Shown here: positions 11,291-24,540 of the stretch, piece after piece
Position numbering within the stretch: position 1 is the first letter of the stretch
How the letters are laid out: the number at the start of each line of letters is the position of its first letter
Origin: Pampus argenteus
Lineage: Eukaryota > Chordata > Actinopteri > Scombriformes > Stromateidae
NCBI GenBank assembly: GCA_036937835.1
Contig: CM072880.1
Span: 3,128,501 to 3,192,500 of the forward strand
Direction of reading: 5' to 3'
DNA: 64,000 nt
Translations under genes and position numbers: made by a program
The notes under the pieces: generated by a model
Told to the model about the DNA's origin: nothing
What the model saw: only the letters and a program-made list of their open reading frames with translations
Database searches by the model: none

Positions 11291-14200
11291 TCCAATTTTA
11301 CAGAGGATTCAAATTCAAAACAACGGCAAAGGAAAAAGTTTAGTTTGTCCGGGACATCAGCAAATTATACAATAATGTACAGTTTAGAATGAGAAGAGGA
11401 AGACTTTGATATTTAATCATATCAAATGTAAGCATTTGTGCTCTTTTAGTAGAGAGTAGCTACTGCCGCACACCTCCAGCCCTCTCAGCCTCCAAACTCA
11501 CAGCAAGACTTCAAGCCAAACCCCAAATGTCAAATCAACAGAGCGTTACTGACCAGTGTGACTCATTCTGGAGCTTTTCCAGTTGAGGAAAATATCATTT
11601 AGATAACTTGAAATATGTGGTTTTAATACTCATGATCTGTTATGAGCTGTTTAAGCGGGATGACTTTCTAATATTTCCTCACATTAAAAGACGAGTTTCC
11701 TTCTAATAAGATATTTGTGGAAACTGGAAAGACCAGACAGATAAAAGAGGCAGTGCTCTTTAAATCTGTTGCACTGACACCACAATCTGATTTGTTCTGC
11801 TATCCAACTTCATTAGCTCTCTGACTCATCTCTCAGATTGGGCTTTTAGGGAAAAAACAACAATACCGGTCTCAGGATTACAAAGGATTTCACTAAATGC
11901 TGTATTGTTGTCGTGTTTTTAGGTGGAATGTCCCTTTTAAAAAATGGCTCAGACACACTTTTAAACTGATTGGGTATGTTTTAGAAAATTGGCTGCACGT
12001 TAAACAACGTTAAAACGTTTGAGCCTTTGAGAATACAGAAAGTGTTGACGTAGCGTATCAAATGCGGCTCCGCTCCGTGAGTTGGATCTTTAGGGCCGCT
12101 GGGGCGAAGGATAAAGAGATATTGTGCGAGCAGTGAGCGGATCGCACCGGCGAACCTCAGAGATCACAACCACTGTGCCAATGACAGATACAAGTGGAGG
12201 AAGGTGAGGACGGTTGGAGGCGCTGCCAGTCAACCGTCCCCTTGTTTCCTTGTAGACAGGTCCAGATGTCCTGATTGCATTCTCCAAACTTTTCCCCAGA
12301 GATTAGAAGACGGGGGTGGGAGAGGGTACACAAACGGGGATACGGTATGGTGGACAAAGAAATAGCACATCCCTCTATCTCTTCTTCTCCTCCTCCCCCC
12401 CTGTGTGCACAGCACCATAAGCACCATCGGGGATATTGAGACAGACATATCCCTCCTAGATGAAAGAGGCATTTCAGTCACACAGGCCCCAAAGGTAAAC
12501 GTGGTCTGAGTTAGCAAGCAGCTCCTCGGTTATTGTGGAGCCAGAGAGAGACTCAAAGGCGCCTGAACAACACCGAAGGCAATAAAAGGGCAACTTTTGA
12601 CACGCTATGTGTGGCTCTACCAGGCCAAAAAGACATATGCTTATTTGCTATTGTTTGTGAAGCTCTACCAAAGTCTGTCCTTGTCTCTATACTGCGGTTT
12701 CCCTCCATCTATTTTCTATCACAGTGCTGCAGCAGCAAGCATTTCATTTGCAGATGTGAAGCCCTGTCTTTGCTCTCGTCTTATCATTCATTTCTTTCAT
12801 TCATCTCTTCCCTCCCTCTCTGGAGATTTACATGACAGCACTTAGATCCTCAGTATTTTGTTAAAGCTATGATGTTGCACACTGTAATGTGCAATAAACA
12901 AGGCAAATATTTGCCAAATCTTATACAAAAGATTCCTCATCCTGTATTTATTAAAGCAATCTGCAATACTTCAATATGTCTGATTAACTATTCCGCCCTT
13001 TTCAACCTGCAGCCTTCTCCGTCTTTTGATAAGGAACAGAATAAACACGCCGCAGAAATAATACTCAAGAGTTTCGACAGGATCCCTCACTCCAGGTGTG
13101 ACTATAGCTCAGTAATAAATACACACAATGAACTGAAGGCTTACAGCACCTTCGTATTCATAACTTAGAGCCGGCGTAGTTCGACAAACTCCTCAGACAC
13201 CAGCCACCGCAGCGTAAACACCCAAGTGAAGGCGGCCATATTCATTTGTATTCCTTTCTGTGTGAGACAGACGTGCAAAATGTCAATGACAAATTTGTCT
13301 CGACGCCATTATCTCGATCAGAAATTCAGAACAGAGCCATAGTGAGGCTGAGCGCAGGGGCCCATGGCTGCATTTTAGCAGGAACACCACAGATATGTTG
13401 GTATATTTCCCTGAGGACAGGGTGGCTTTCTTCAGTGCACAGATCCTTCCAGAGAACACATTTCGTTCAATTTAACGATGAAGCAGCACAGTGCCAAAAC
13501 TCACTTACCAGTCCATGAATTTCAATGAGTGTTTTAGTTACAATGAAATCGACATGGAAATAAGAGCTAATTCTGCAATTATGTACCAGTCTAAACTGGA
13601 GGCTAATTAGTATGCTACACACAGACGTGAAGATTTGACTAGAAAAAGTGTCACTTCTTGTATCGACAGATGGTTTTGCTTGATTAAGGCTCATAGTTTC
13701 ATGAAAATATATATAAAACAAGTCCCAATTAAGGACCAAAGCTTTTATTCTAAAAGTTGCATTCTGATTATCGGTTTGACGACTTTCTCGAAATGAAATT
13801 ATTTTCATTTTACAGTGTAAAAGTGTTTTTGCTTCGGTCTCTCCTCGGAAATGTCAGCAGTTTTCAGGGAAGTTGTTGTGTTGCAGAACCTGGTGTTTCC
13901 AATAATTACAGCACAGCTGATTGGTCTGGGACACAACCGCCCACGGCAGAGGCTAACTTCACTTCACACACACACTCTTTTGGGATCTTTCACACACACA
14001 TTACACAAAAGAAAAGTTAGACAAACTGAATTATATGAGCACAAACATTCATCAAAATGCAATTAAATGATTATATTCACTACAGGCAATTATTATTGTT
14101 CAAGAGTTTCCCTTTTTATTTGCTTACTTGCAGGATGCTGATGCAAATTATTCAATTTCTGAAGCTTTTCCTATATTATCTTGTACCAATTGGCTGCACA

Positions 14201-14436
14201 ATTATGTAAAAAAAAAAAAAAGAATATTGAATATTTTGCAAGATATTATACGACTCATGAAGCTCATCTTTCCTCTTAACGTGTGCTTATTTATGAAGAG
14301 CCAGCTGTGCACACGTCTCTCTCAGTCTGTTTCAGCAGGCATACAAACCATGAGCACAGGTTACCTGACGGATGATGAATCACGTGGCCAAAAGTGTCTA
14401 AAGGATGTTAAATATCTCATTCATGAGAATTAATAC
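11291..14436. other. Non-coding stretch
   Basis: No gene is supported. A CpG-richer patch occurs at about 12040-12170. GGTGGAATGTCCCTTTTAA near 11923-11941 resembles the end of a non-autonomous DNA element but is too short to call. A complex segment at about 13250-13500 encodes nothing recognisable. Several open frames of 65-113 codons on both strands overlap each other and contain no domain. Confidence 0.45.
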
Positions 14437-14635
14437 GCTGCATTTTGTCCCATTCATTTACAAGAGCATTTTTTTTAAATATTTGGTTCACAGTCTGTGT
14501 CCTAGTTCATCCCAGAGGTGTCGGATGAGGTTCAGGTCAGCTCTGTTTCATCGTTTCATGCTGTAGTATTAAGATTTCCCTTTAATTGAACCCAAGGAGA
14601 CTAAATCAAATCATGAAAAACTGCTCCAACTCCAG
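14437..14635 (-). pseudogene. Tc1/mariner-type transposase relic 1
   Basis: On the minus strand, 14586-14562 reads K-G-N-L-N-T-T-A, as in Tc1-like transposases. 14540-14506 reads A-D-L-N-L-I-R-H-L-W-D-E-L, matching the SPDLNPIEHLW[DE] motif around the third catalytic residue. The catalytic Glu is replaced by Arg. The stretch between the two motifs, which should hold the second catalytic Asp (FQHD-type motif), has been deleted. The flanks (CATTTTGTCCCATTCATTTA, CTAGTTCATCCCAGAGGTG) fit the same fish element. It is dead and heavily decayed. A DNA element relic follows about 100 bases away. Confidence 0.8.
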
Positions 14636-14739
14636 GAAAAGATGCATATATGCGCGTGGATACGGTTTACATGTTATAACTTTATTTCTTCTTTATTTAC
14701 AGTTGAAAAAACTTCCTATTTATCTCCCTACCGATTCTT

Positions 14740-15122
14740 TATGCAGCCTCTCAGTTCAGCCTCAGTTTTATCTTCTGTCTCTTTAAGCCCCGCCCCCTCC
14801 TGATGAGACGCCTTTGATCTGATTGGCTGACGGCACAGAAAACAGCCAGACTTTACTTCTTTTTGCCATACTTGAAATGTAAATCTGATCTGATGTGAAC
14901 ATCCTTAGCAAAAGTCTCTAGTATGGATGGCCGTTTGTGACGCCATCACGAGGAGGAAGTAGAAGTAACTTTCAAAGCCCTGGATTTTGACTTGCAGGGA
15001 GCTTTTAAAAAATATATATATTCATCACAAGTTTGACCATGTTTAACATATAAATCCAACATTATAACAGGATATAAATAACAGAAAGTCACACAGCTAA
15101 AAGCACTATATGCCCCTTTTAA
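14740..15122 (+). mobile_element. Non-autonomous DNA transposon relic
   Basis: The element is recognised by ordered motifs: CTGTCTCTTTAAGCCCCGCC, then TCTGATTGGCTGACGG, then GTAACTTTCAAAGCCCTGG, then GACCATGTTTAACATATAAA, and finally GCACTATATGCCCCTTTTAA at the right end. This matches a non-autonomous element, common in percomorph genomes, whose end is a pyrimidine-rich terminus. The left terminus is not visible. It encodes nothing. Confidence 0.65.
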
Positions 15123-15490
15123 TAGCAGTCGAAGTGTCGTACAGTAATGACAGGCTTAAAGCAGAGGATTTGTGAAAAGGGGACTGGCATCGGGGATCAC
15201 TGGAGAGACACAGAGAGGGGATGTGGTGGAGCACTTGGCACCGACTCGGTGTCCCTGGCAGTGGTCACTTCGACTTTGACTCGGCAAAGACACACAAACA
15301 AAAGTCATGTTCCCATTAAAACACGGCACCATTTGGAAGCAAACACCTGTATTACCATCAGTTACCTTCACGCGTTTTTTTCTCTCCCTCATTGTCACCG
15401 ACCACAGCCGATATTCAAAAACCATCTACGCATTTTTAACTATTCCTCCTAATTACTTTTCCTGTAAACTTTCTGAGAGGCAATTATCTT

Positions 15491-15511
15491 CTTCTCTCTC
15501 TCCACCTCTCG

Positions 15512-15554
<43 letters not shown>
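15491..15554. repeat. Compound (CT)n-(CA)n microsatellite
   Basis: A pyrimidine CT-rich segment (15491-15523) passes directly into an uninterrupted (CA)15-16 (15524-15554). Confidence 0.95.
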
Positions 15555-15556
<2 letters not shown>

Positions 15557-17810
15557 TAAATTCCAGAGGCAAGCTTTGATCACCAGCACATTAGCTTTAC
15601 ATTAGAAACGATCATTAGAGGGACATCATCCCCACGACCAATTTGCCTTTGGAAAATAGTAGTGCTCGAGTGTGCCGCAGCCCACAGAGGACCAATGAGC
15701 CACACCAAACTTGATTAGGCCTTGTAGTAATGTATCATTCCTCCTGGCCGGGCTTTGTAGAGGAACGACTTGTCTTCATATGAAATGCTCTATCTGGAGA
15801 AGGGCTAGAAACTGGAGTGGACTCATTTTCAAAAATCTCTTTGGAGGAGGCTCGCTGTGGCAGAGAAGAATGTGTCAAAAGATAAAATGAGTAATGAGTT
15901 TCACGTGCTGAGTCGAGGCTGTTGAGATACTTCCCGAGAAGGCATCTGAGGCTTGAGTTTTCAAAGAGGCTGCCGCTGTTTGGTTTGAGACGGCGCATCA
16001 CAATGTCACGAGTGAAAAAAAATGTCGACATTTTTAAACTCCGGCGGTTAGAAATATTGAAAAAGGTAACAATTCTTTCATCAAAACCTTTTGATATCAA
16101 GCTGTTTGAGAAAACGCAGGAAAATTCCTCAACAAGATGATCGACTGCATCCCTCGATGTCTCTTCATGCTTTCATTGTATTAAAATCATAATGTGCAAT
16201 GACACTCTATAAATATAGTCAACAAAAATAAAAAACCTCCTTGTGCATCGCTGAAATGCACACGTAGCTGAGATGGGCTCATTTTAAAAGCATAAAACCT
16301 CTTCATCACTCGGCCACACACCATAAACGACTGTCAAATCTACCTCACGACAGCTTTATGAGAGCATAACCGCCGCCATTTTGTGGCTCCGGGTACGTTT
16401 TAGGGAGCAGATGAGAGTGAACTTTAAACTCAGCGGGGAGGGAGCAGCGGCGTCCAGCTGACAGTGGGGTTGGCCTGCCTGATGTTTGATTAAGAGGCAT
16501 GTTGACCTTTCCGAGGCTCCAGGAGGCGCTGGGATACGCTCTCACCTGACAGCCTGCGAGTCAGAGCCTTCTCATTATGGCCCAAATCTATCAATCTATT
16601 CCTGGAGACTTTTTTTTTTCTCTTGCTCTCTGGGAAAAATTAAATGCTGCAGGTTTGTAGAAGAGAAATAGGCGTTTAAGGAAGTTGTCAATGAAAGGAA
16701 GGGAAGGTATGTAAACCAGGGAGAAAAAGGGTGAAAGAAAGAGATGATGATACAGGGTTAGATGTGCTGCATGTCTGCAGTAACACATTACTACTGCCTA
16801 TCGACGCTTTTATTGTGAAATACATTCTGAGCAGCTCTGAAAACGCAGATCAGTCAAAAACTAGAAGCTCAAACTACTTTCAGGTCGTATATGATAAACA
16901 CACAGCACTGATGCCTTTAACCTAAGATTATAATTGATAACCAGGAAGAAGCCGACGCGAGTCAATGCAGAGTGATGAATTGGACTTTTATAGTGGCTTC
17001 TGCTGTTAAATGACAAATTGGCCGTGTCAGACTATAGATATTTCCCTTACAATCAATACATACCGACACAAATGCTTCTGAATCCAGTTTTAGTTTATAA
17101 TCAGAGCATCCAAAGTATTTCTACTACAATCACAACACAAAGAAACTAATTTTTACGGACAACTTTTGGTTTTATACCATGCAACGTCCCCGTTTCTGCT
17201 CAGTCTTCACCGTTATCATCAACCGTGTTTCCAGATGCTGATTAATCAACTGTACACCACCTGCTGAGCAGCAAACAGCAGGCAGAGCAAAGTGAGTGAC
17301 CAACTGGTGAACATGGTGAAGCATTTAACGGCTGAAAAACCACATATTTCCCTCGATAGCTGGTTGAGACTAAAAACTGAGCGAAAAGATGAGCGAATAT
17401 TGGACTTTCATTCATCGTGCTGGTCACAAGTGGATGAAAATCTAAATAAAATGTAATAAAAATTCTAATATAGCAATAATTTAGCCATATTACCAACAAT
17501 TTTAATGTCATTCAGACCCAATGAACATGAACAGCAGGAGGGACAGTTAGATTCTCGGCTTTAGTATTGAAAAAGTTTTGTTATCCCAGGCTATAACTAT
17601 AACTCCATATATATTCCATCTTGTAATATTGGCCCTGTATTAATATGTGTGTATGAGTGCACCATGCACCACCTGCACTGTACTGCTGGTGTGGATACCT
17701 GCCAGTGAGCATCTGCCCAATCAGTGGGGACTGGCAAATGAGTCCAGGATGCTACTGTAATTCATTAATTCAGCTTCACTGAGCTGCCTGTGTGAGACAC
17801 TACGACACAG

Positions 17811-17826
17811 TGTGTGTGTGTGTGTG
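17811..17826. repeat. (TG)8 microsatellite
   Basis: Uninterrupted TG repeat. Confidence 0.9.
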
Positions 17827-18114
17827 ATATACAGTCGGACACAGACAACAGTAGCTGAGCAGAAACATAACATTTCAACTGTTGTAGGTGGGTGTGTAGC
17901 GAAGGTCAAATACTTCCTTATAATTCCACGTAGAGGCAGCTAAGAGGTACTGATGGACGCCTCCTCATCACCACAGTTCATCAGTTAAGATAAGAGACAA
18001 ATTCACTTCACTTCTTCGTGTTTTTTTTATTCGTATTTAATCGTACAGCTTTCTGAAAAAAATGCTAAATCAAGACAGTCGCACAGTCGTTGTTTTATGT
18101 GCCAGAGTTTTGAT

Positions 18115-18136
18115 AACCTCAACCTCAACCTCAACC
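18115..18136. repeat. (AACCTC) hexamer repeat
   Basis: Nearly four copies of AACCTC; the last copy is diverged. Confidence 0.85.
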
Positions 18137-19419
18137 CTGCAAAGTTACAGACTCCAAGCAGCAGTGGGGGACTGAAAGAGACGAGATCGATTAAAGAGGC
18201 ATTTCACCTCATCTCGACTCCTTCATTTCAGTACTACGGCATGAGACACTGCTGGCTATCATATTGCAAAGATTTGTCTCTTTATATACCTGTGAAATCT
18301 TGCACTTTGAGGTCTTTTGGGAATCTTTTTTTTAATCAATTGCAAATGATGCAAATCACAGCTTACGTGCTTAAATTCTCCAACTATGCATAGCATGATT
18401 GTGCCCTTATGTTACATGTAATGTGTAGCAAATAAAGCAGTCCATGAGGCATTCAAGAGGCCTCCAATTAATACAGATAACTCCCTAACATCCATAACAT
18501 AATTAATAATATATCAGCTACACAAAAGCAGAGCAGCACCGTGAGGTAATATTACTCTAATGTTCAGGGAATACACAACATTCCTCCTCTACAACAGGTG
18601 CTTTTTCATTTTCTGTCTGGCGAGCTTTAATGATCTTAATAGACAGCCGCTCTAACCGAGGAACTGCCTACGGCATCACGGCAGGGAGTACAACAACAGT
18701 GAAGAACGGGGAGGTCGGACATCTGTCTGATGTCACAGTCGTAAGAGAAGCTGCTTACTTACAAGATGGACAAGACTGTGAGAGCGTACTAGAAAAGGCT
18801 AATCGAATTCCCTCCATCGGTCGTGCACGAAGGCCTCCCAGCTGCACAAAGACTAGAGTGGCGAGCTAAGAAGCCCGTTAGACTGAGTTGTACATCATTA
18901 CCCAGAATCCTAGCCGGCAGTTTCCCCAACTTCCTCTGCCAGGAATCAAATGACACAGATTAATCATAGGTCGCCTGATGGCGGGAGGAAGAGGAGGAGG
19001 AAGAAAACGCTACTATAGGCTGATCATATAGCTTCTACGACAGAAAGCACAAAACACAACACACAACGGCTGCTTCCATATATTTACATCAGATCAGTTT
19101 TTGTAAATTGTGTTTCATTTTTTTCACTATGAAATGTGAATGTCATTTCAAGGTTAATACCCCCCCAAACACGTTCCAACGTTGGAGGCTTTCCATGTGC
19201 AAGTTCATGATGATTTTTTCATCCCCGCTCTGCTGTTGTAGATTCAAGTCAGAGCCCGAGTCAGAAACAGCGTGCAGCTAATCTTGGACAGAATTTGAGC
19301 TGAATTGTTTTTCCTCGGCTTAGTTTTTAATAGGTTTCCAAACTTCCTCGTCATGTTGGACTGTGTGTTCCAATTTGAAAGTCACAAACTTGGCATTTGC
19401 ACCTTTTATACTTTCTCGA

Positions 19420-19437
19420 TCTCTCTCTCTCTCTCTC
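19420..19437. repeat. (TC)n microsatellite
   Basis: Short uninterrupted CT run. Confidence 0.85.
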
Positions 19438-19740
19438 CATCTGTCTGTTGGTTTCCTCTTTGCTCGCCTGTCCCTAAATTCTCCTCATGTTTAAACTATT
19501 ATTGCATCAGGACGCAGGAGCTTTTCAGCCAACTCTCTTCATATACCTATATAGAGGAAGCACCTACTGTACACATGGAAAAGGTAAACAGTGTAGTGAG
19601 ATGAAGCGATTCTGCTTGTTCATTCTGTGCACACAGTCTGCCTGTGAAATGCAATTACACTCAATGCCATGAGTAAGTGGTGAAAACCAGCTTATCATGT
19701 TGAGTCTAATGGGTGTTACTGAGGGAAATCATCATTAATG

Positions 19741-19990
19741 CCAAGCACAAAGACACAGTTTCTTTTTGCGATAGGTAGGAGACCAGCCTGGGTGAATCAA
19801 ACCTCTTTTGTTTTGGTTCCTCCTCGCGGTAGGTTGAGATAATCAATCACGGATTACATCATCCAGCTTCCATCCGCCAGAACAGACTTGATTTGCAAAT
19901 CTACAACCAGATTCGCCTCCAATTACAACGCTCTCCATTTTTTATATGAAGTCTGCTCGTCCAGATCTCTGTCAGTATATTTCCTGTTTA
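19741..19990. promoter_or_regulatory. Candidate enhancer with bicoid-type and octamer-like sites
   Basis: GGATTA at 19851 is an OTX/bicoid-type core, and ATTTGCAAAT at 19891-19900 resembles a POU/octamer or C/EBP palindrome. The block is complex with no simple repeats, and AT-rich cores (AATCAATCA, CCAATTACAAC) surround it. This is motif evidence only. Confidence 0.25.
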
Positions 19991-22317
19991 GAAACAGAGC
20001 CTGAACTCACCACAACGGCCTTAAAGTATGAAGCTGTAGCACAATATCTGAGTCTCAAGCTTAAGGGACCATACAGATTTTTTTAGCCCATTAACTACAA
20101 ATTGCATATGCCGTTATTGCTGTCCACCACCTAAACCAAACCATATGCTTTTAGATTCATTTTCTGCCTTGCGGGCAGTTTCTAGTAACTGAATGCACCA
20201 GATGAAATTCAACTTGCAAAGACTTCTAAACTTGTCTTTCTTTAGCTTTATTTGTTGTCAAGGTGATGTAGTAATGCAGTGATGAGCAGGAACTGACACT
20301 AGCATGCAGCAACACCGCTTATGATCTGAGAAATGCAACTTTTACATTTTGTTTGTTTTTCTCACAAAATGCATCACGAATGTAAAGTTGTTCGGTTGCC
20401 GACATCTTTGCACGTGCTTTACCTACGGTACGGTTTTCAGAGTGGTCTCTACTTTTAAATGCAAGTGGGAACCTTAGTGCTGCATTCAGGAAAGCTCAGA
20501 CACTTGAAACCTTAGATTTATGAAGAACTGTGGGATCTTCAGTTCAGACCTGGGCTCTGTCAGTCCTCTATGAGATGTGGAGGGCTTAGCTATGGAGCCG
20601 TTATATTCAAATAGCATTTCAGTCTGTTTCTTCTCAAGCATTTCAAATACAGACTTGGAAGCAGCCTGATGAACCGAACTTAACTATGCAAACTGCTGGT
20701 ATCTGGATATAATTGGTCTTTTTCTCTCTTTTGGAAGGAGTTGAATGAACACAAGTGTGCTTCAGTATTTGATTTATTTTATGCCTTTGCTTGTTTTATG
20801 CTGCCTACGTTGTTGATCTTATGGTTGTTTGTTTGGTCGTTTCATTTCTGTGGATTGTTTTATCGTGCAAAACTAATAAATCAAAAACCGGCCCAGTTTT
20901 AACAGCAAAGAGTCACATCACACCAAATCCTGATTTGATTTAGGTTTTCTTTTTTCTCTTTACTGCACTTTTTATGCAGTTAATTGATAAATACAAATAA
21001 TTTTGATTATTATTTACTATTACTGTATGCAGTATATATACTGTATATCTCTAAAATCCTATAGAAAAAAATGCCAGAAGTGATGTAACTTTAAAATTCT
21101 TATCCAACTCTTCTGACCTCCTCCTTCATGACTTTATATTATGGAAATTAATACGGGATAATGGCTTCTACCTGAATTCACCTCCTCAATATACTTCATA
21201 AAAAAAAAAGAAAAAGAAAGTATGTGTCACTCCTGTATTATATTGCATATTCAGTGTACACTGAGCAGACTGGGACTCTCTCTCAGTTTCACTATGATGA
21301 ATAACTGCACATAAAAACAGTGGAGAAAGAAATCAACACGGCTACTTGAACAAGCTCAATTACTACATCTCCTCATAAAAGACGAACATTGGAGCAATCA
21401 GACCTTAACTAGCACGGGTCCTCAATCTTAAGATGCAAACAATGTAGGGATGGATGGGGCGGGCTGGATGAAATATTCAGATACTGTATACTCATTATTT
21501 CACTGGAGCGCTCAGCATGGTGTAGCCTGGCTAAGTGGTGATTGATTGCTCAGGGAGGGAAAAAACACTTGTGAATATCTCCTAAGGTTTTATGTGGGAC
21601 ATTTCCATACAGGAGGCACACTGGCACGCAGCGTGAAGCCACCGTAACAGGTTGAAGAACTTCCATTATCTTTGTGGCGTGAATAAAAGATACGATAAAA
21701 GGGGGCGAGTATGATAAACCAGGCGTCTATCAATGTCTTTTCATGCCAAAATAATATAAATATGTATTGTTTTCTCAGAGTTAAAACCCAAACAAACAAA
21801 CGTCTATAAGACCATAATTCGCATTTTCCAAATTAGAAATGTTTCAACTGGTTCATTCAAGCCGAGATCTGACAAAAATGTGCAATTTTTACAAAACTAG
21901 AGCAGAGCAGCAGCTCCAAAGTGACTCTTCAAAGTTAGAAAAGTGATCCTTAAATCACAGTTATTGATCAGCCGCTCCATCGATGTACAAATACAGTCAA
22001 TTTTTTTGTGTTTCCTCTGCCACGTTAACAACTTACAAAAGGAAGACGAGCAAACAGGTAAAGAGACAGTTTCTGAAGACGAGATGAGACAAAATAAAAT
22101 CCACTATGATTTCAACTCGTCTGCTCCAAACGCTGATAACGCCAACCATCTGCCAGTCTCGCTCGATTGCTCAACAAACAAATGTAGCGCAAGAGGAAAC
22201 ACTCAGTATGATGGATCCCAGTGCAGCTAATGAAATGCTGCTGCTGTGCACTGGCACCGCATGAAGGTCACTATAAATCAACTCCAACCGTCCCAGCCTC
22301 ACGCAGTTCTGATTTTG

Positions 22318-22341
22318 CAAAAATAAATAAATAAATAAACA
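22318..22341. repeat. (AAAT)n microsatellite
   Basis: About five copies of AAAT. Confidence 0.85.
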
Positions 22342-22713
22342 AACTGACCCCAATCAAGTACATTAATATCCCACAAGTACACACAGACACTATGAACCAT
22401 TTCAAAAGAAGACAACTGTCAGTTTGCATCATACGTTTCCTCATCAGCTTTATGATTATTACCTGTTGAATGTCTTTATAGTCTTATTATGCTAAACTAT
22501 TGGTGGATTGACAGGACATTTAATTTATTGTTTTACTCTACAGGTCAATAATTAAGCAACACATTTGCTAATAATAGAGGTTTATTGGTGCTTTTCTGAG
22601 GTTTTATATCACTGTAAACTGATTTTTCTCAATGTTTTAAACTGTTGGTGATAAAACAAGAAATCTAAAGATGTCAATTTTCCACACAAAATAGATAATT
22701 ATTCCATTCACAG

Positions 22714-22729
22714 AAAAAAAAAAAAAAAA
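22714..22729. repeat. Poly-A tract (A16)
   Basis: Uninterrupted A run. No retroposon sequence is recognisable upstream. Confidence 0.9.
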
Positions 22730-23592
22730 CTGCTGATAAATATATAAAAGTGACGATGGTAATGCTGACTCACTCAGTACAACAGCAGGTAACAGGTGCA
22801 CAGATACCAGATGTCTGGAAAATCATGGTGCAGGGTGCAGCAGGCATTGCACAGCAATCAATAAAGCAGCATGCATGCAGAGGTGGACAAACAGCGCTGT
22901 GATTTCACTTCTTCTTCTTCACGTGGTTTCAAACAGCAAGTCATGAAAACAAGCGAGTTATTGACAAGATGATCCACAGCCACAGACGTTTGTATTGAAA
23001 AGCATATTAACTGTGTTTGCATCGATGCACCAGATCCTGCAGGGTGGTGGTCCTGCGTCAAAAATCAAAACGCACTCATCAGCCTGAAGGCGCAGAAGCA
23101 AGCTGTAACATGTCAAACAGCTGCGTGCAGGGTTCGAGCATGTAAAACAGGCAGAAAATGATGCTGAAGTTTGAACACTGAAGAAAATAATATTATCTTT
23201 ATTATGTTTTCATTTAGTATGAAAGTGTTGGTTTAGGCTTTTTGGACAGTTTTTTTGTAAGTTTTTAGGGTTTGTGCACTAATACAGAACTGTTGATTAA
23301 TTAATTAACTAAAAAACTTCAAGTAAATTATAAATGAAAACACAAACAATTTTTTTTGTTTAACATGTTGAACAACTTTCATCATCTCATGTTGATTCTT
23401 TATATTGTTGTTTTTTTTGATAAATTTGCCATATTGTGATATATGATGATATTAATCTAAAAGGACATTTTTATAACTAATTTAATTTATTATTAATATT
23501 TTTTGTGATTAATTTTATTTACTTATTTTTGCCTCATAACCTGCAGGTAAGGAGCCAGCATGCGTTGTATTGAACAAGCTTATCAATATAGA

Positions 23593-23660
23593 AACCAACA
23601 CATATACATCATATATAAGTTACATAAACCAACACATATACATCATATATAAGTTACATA
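23593..23660. repeat. Perfect 34-bp tandem duplication
   Basis: Two identical copies, 23593-23626 and 23627-23660, each starting AACCAACACATATACATC and ending AAGTTACATA. There are no mismatches, which implies a recent duplication. It contains ATATAT-type sequence and no coding content. Confidence 0.97.
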
Positions 23661-24540
23661 CTCACTCTGCTGTTGAAAGCGGTCAACAAACAGCTGTTAG
23701 CATTAATAAACAAACTGTTTGTTTGTTTGTTTCCTCCGAGGCAGAAAAACACGTTGGACGCTTCTTCACTGACTCGCCATAAACACTCGCTAGCATAGCA
23801 ACATTAATGCTAAAAACAACCCATAATGCAACGCTCCATATCGAAGTCGGTTTTACACCGGCACTCTCTCCATTCAACAACAACGTTCTCATGTTATAAA
23901 CACACAAGCTTCCTGAAACGCAACATTTACTTCATAATGATGAGTTAAAATCATGTTTCATCATATTAATTTATCACATTTAGCTCTTAGTTTAAGTATT
24001 TATATCATAAAAGGTGATTTGATGCACCTGATTGGGTCTAATCACGTGATGATTTACTGTGTCACATGGTTTGATTCTTTTATCATGTCTTATACATGTT
24101 AATAATTTAATATTCAAATGTGTAGTGGTAAAAATGATAATAATAATAATAATAACTCAAAATAAAAAATAAAAACTCCCAATAGTGACTTTATTATACG
24201 TCAGGTAAATAAAGGCAGCTTTAATTGGATGTTTGCATCATGCAGCCTCCACTGGAGGAGCGCCAGTGTTTACTGGGAACTCAGAAATGATTTCCGTGAC
24301 AACATGAGCCATCCTGGGTATCCTTTTAAATGCATCCTCCTACTTTTTTTTTTGTTTGTTTTTGTTTATTTGTTTGTTAATTATTCATTTCAGCCAACAG
24401 AAACAAATAATTAGTTGTTCAGCAACACCAGCGTCTGTGCCCTTGAAGAGGGGGATGTTTATTAAAAGATGAATTAGACACAGCGTGATAAAGCTGGAAC
24501 CTCAGACATCACGAACACCACACTTTACTGCAAATAAACT
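23661..24540. other. Non-coding stretch
   Basis: Nothing recognisable apart from the ATA repeat at 24137. Overlapping opposite-strand frames at 23683-23907 have no domain. Confidence 0.5.
24137..24156. repeat. (ATA)n microsatellite
   Basis: About six ATA/AAT units. Confidence 0.85.

Larger units (their letters stand above)
15123..19740. other. Non-coding with scattered microsatellites
   Basis: No gene is supported. The complex segment at about 15560-15720 and the GC-richer one at 16370-16560 could be regulatory. Open frames at 15735-16140 lie on both strands and have no recognisable content. The 18600-18900 segment is CpG-richer and open for 79 codons on the plus strand, without a recognisable product. 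Confidence 0.4.
19991..23592. other. Non-coding stretch
   Basis: No gene is supported. TTAAGGGACCATACAG at about 20061 may start another old interspersed repeat, but I cannot confirm it. AATAAA-type signals near 20876 have no associated coding sequence. Short tracts: A-rich at 21201-21220, (AAAT)n at 22318-22341 and A16 at 22714-22729. Confidence 0.4.

Noticed and set aside
20061..20300. Interspersed repeat beginning TTAAGGGACCATACAG
   Set aside because: Looks repeat-like, but I could not match enough of it to a family from memory.
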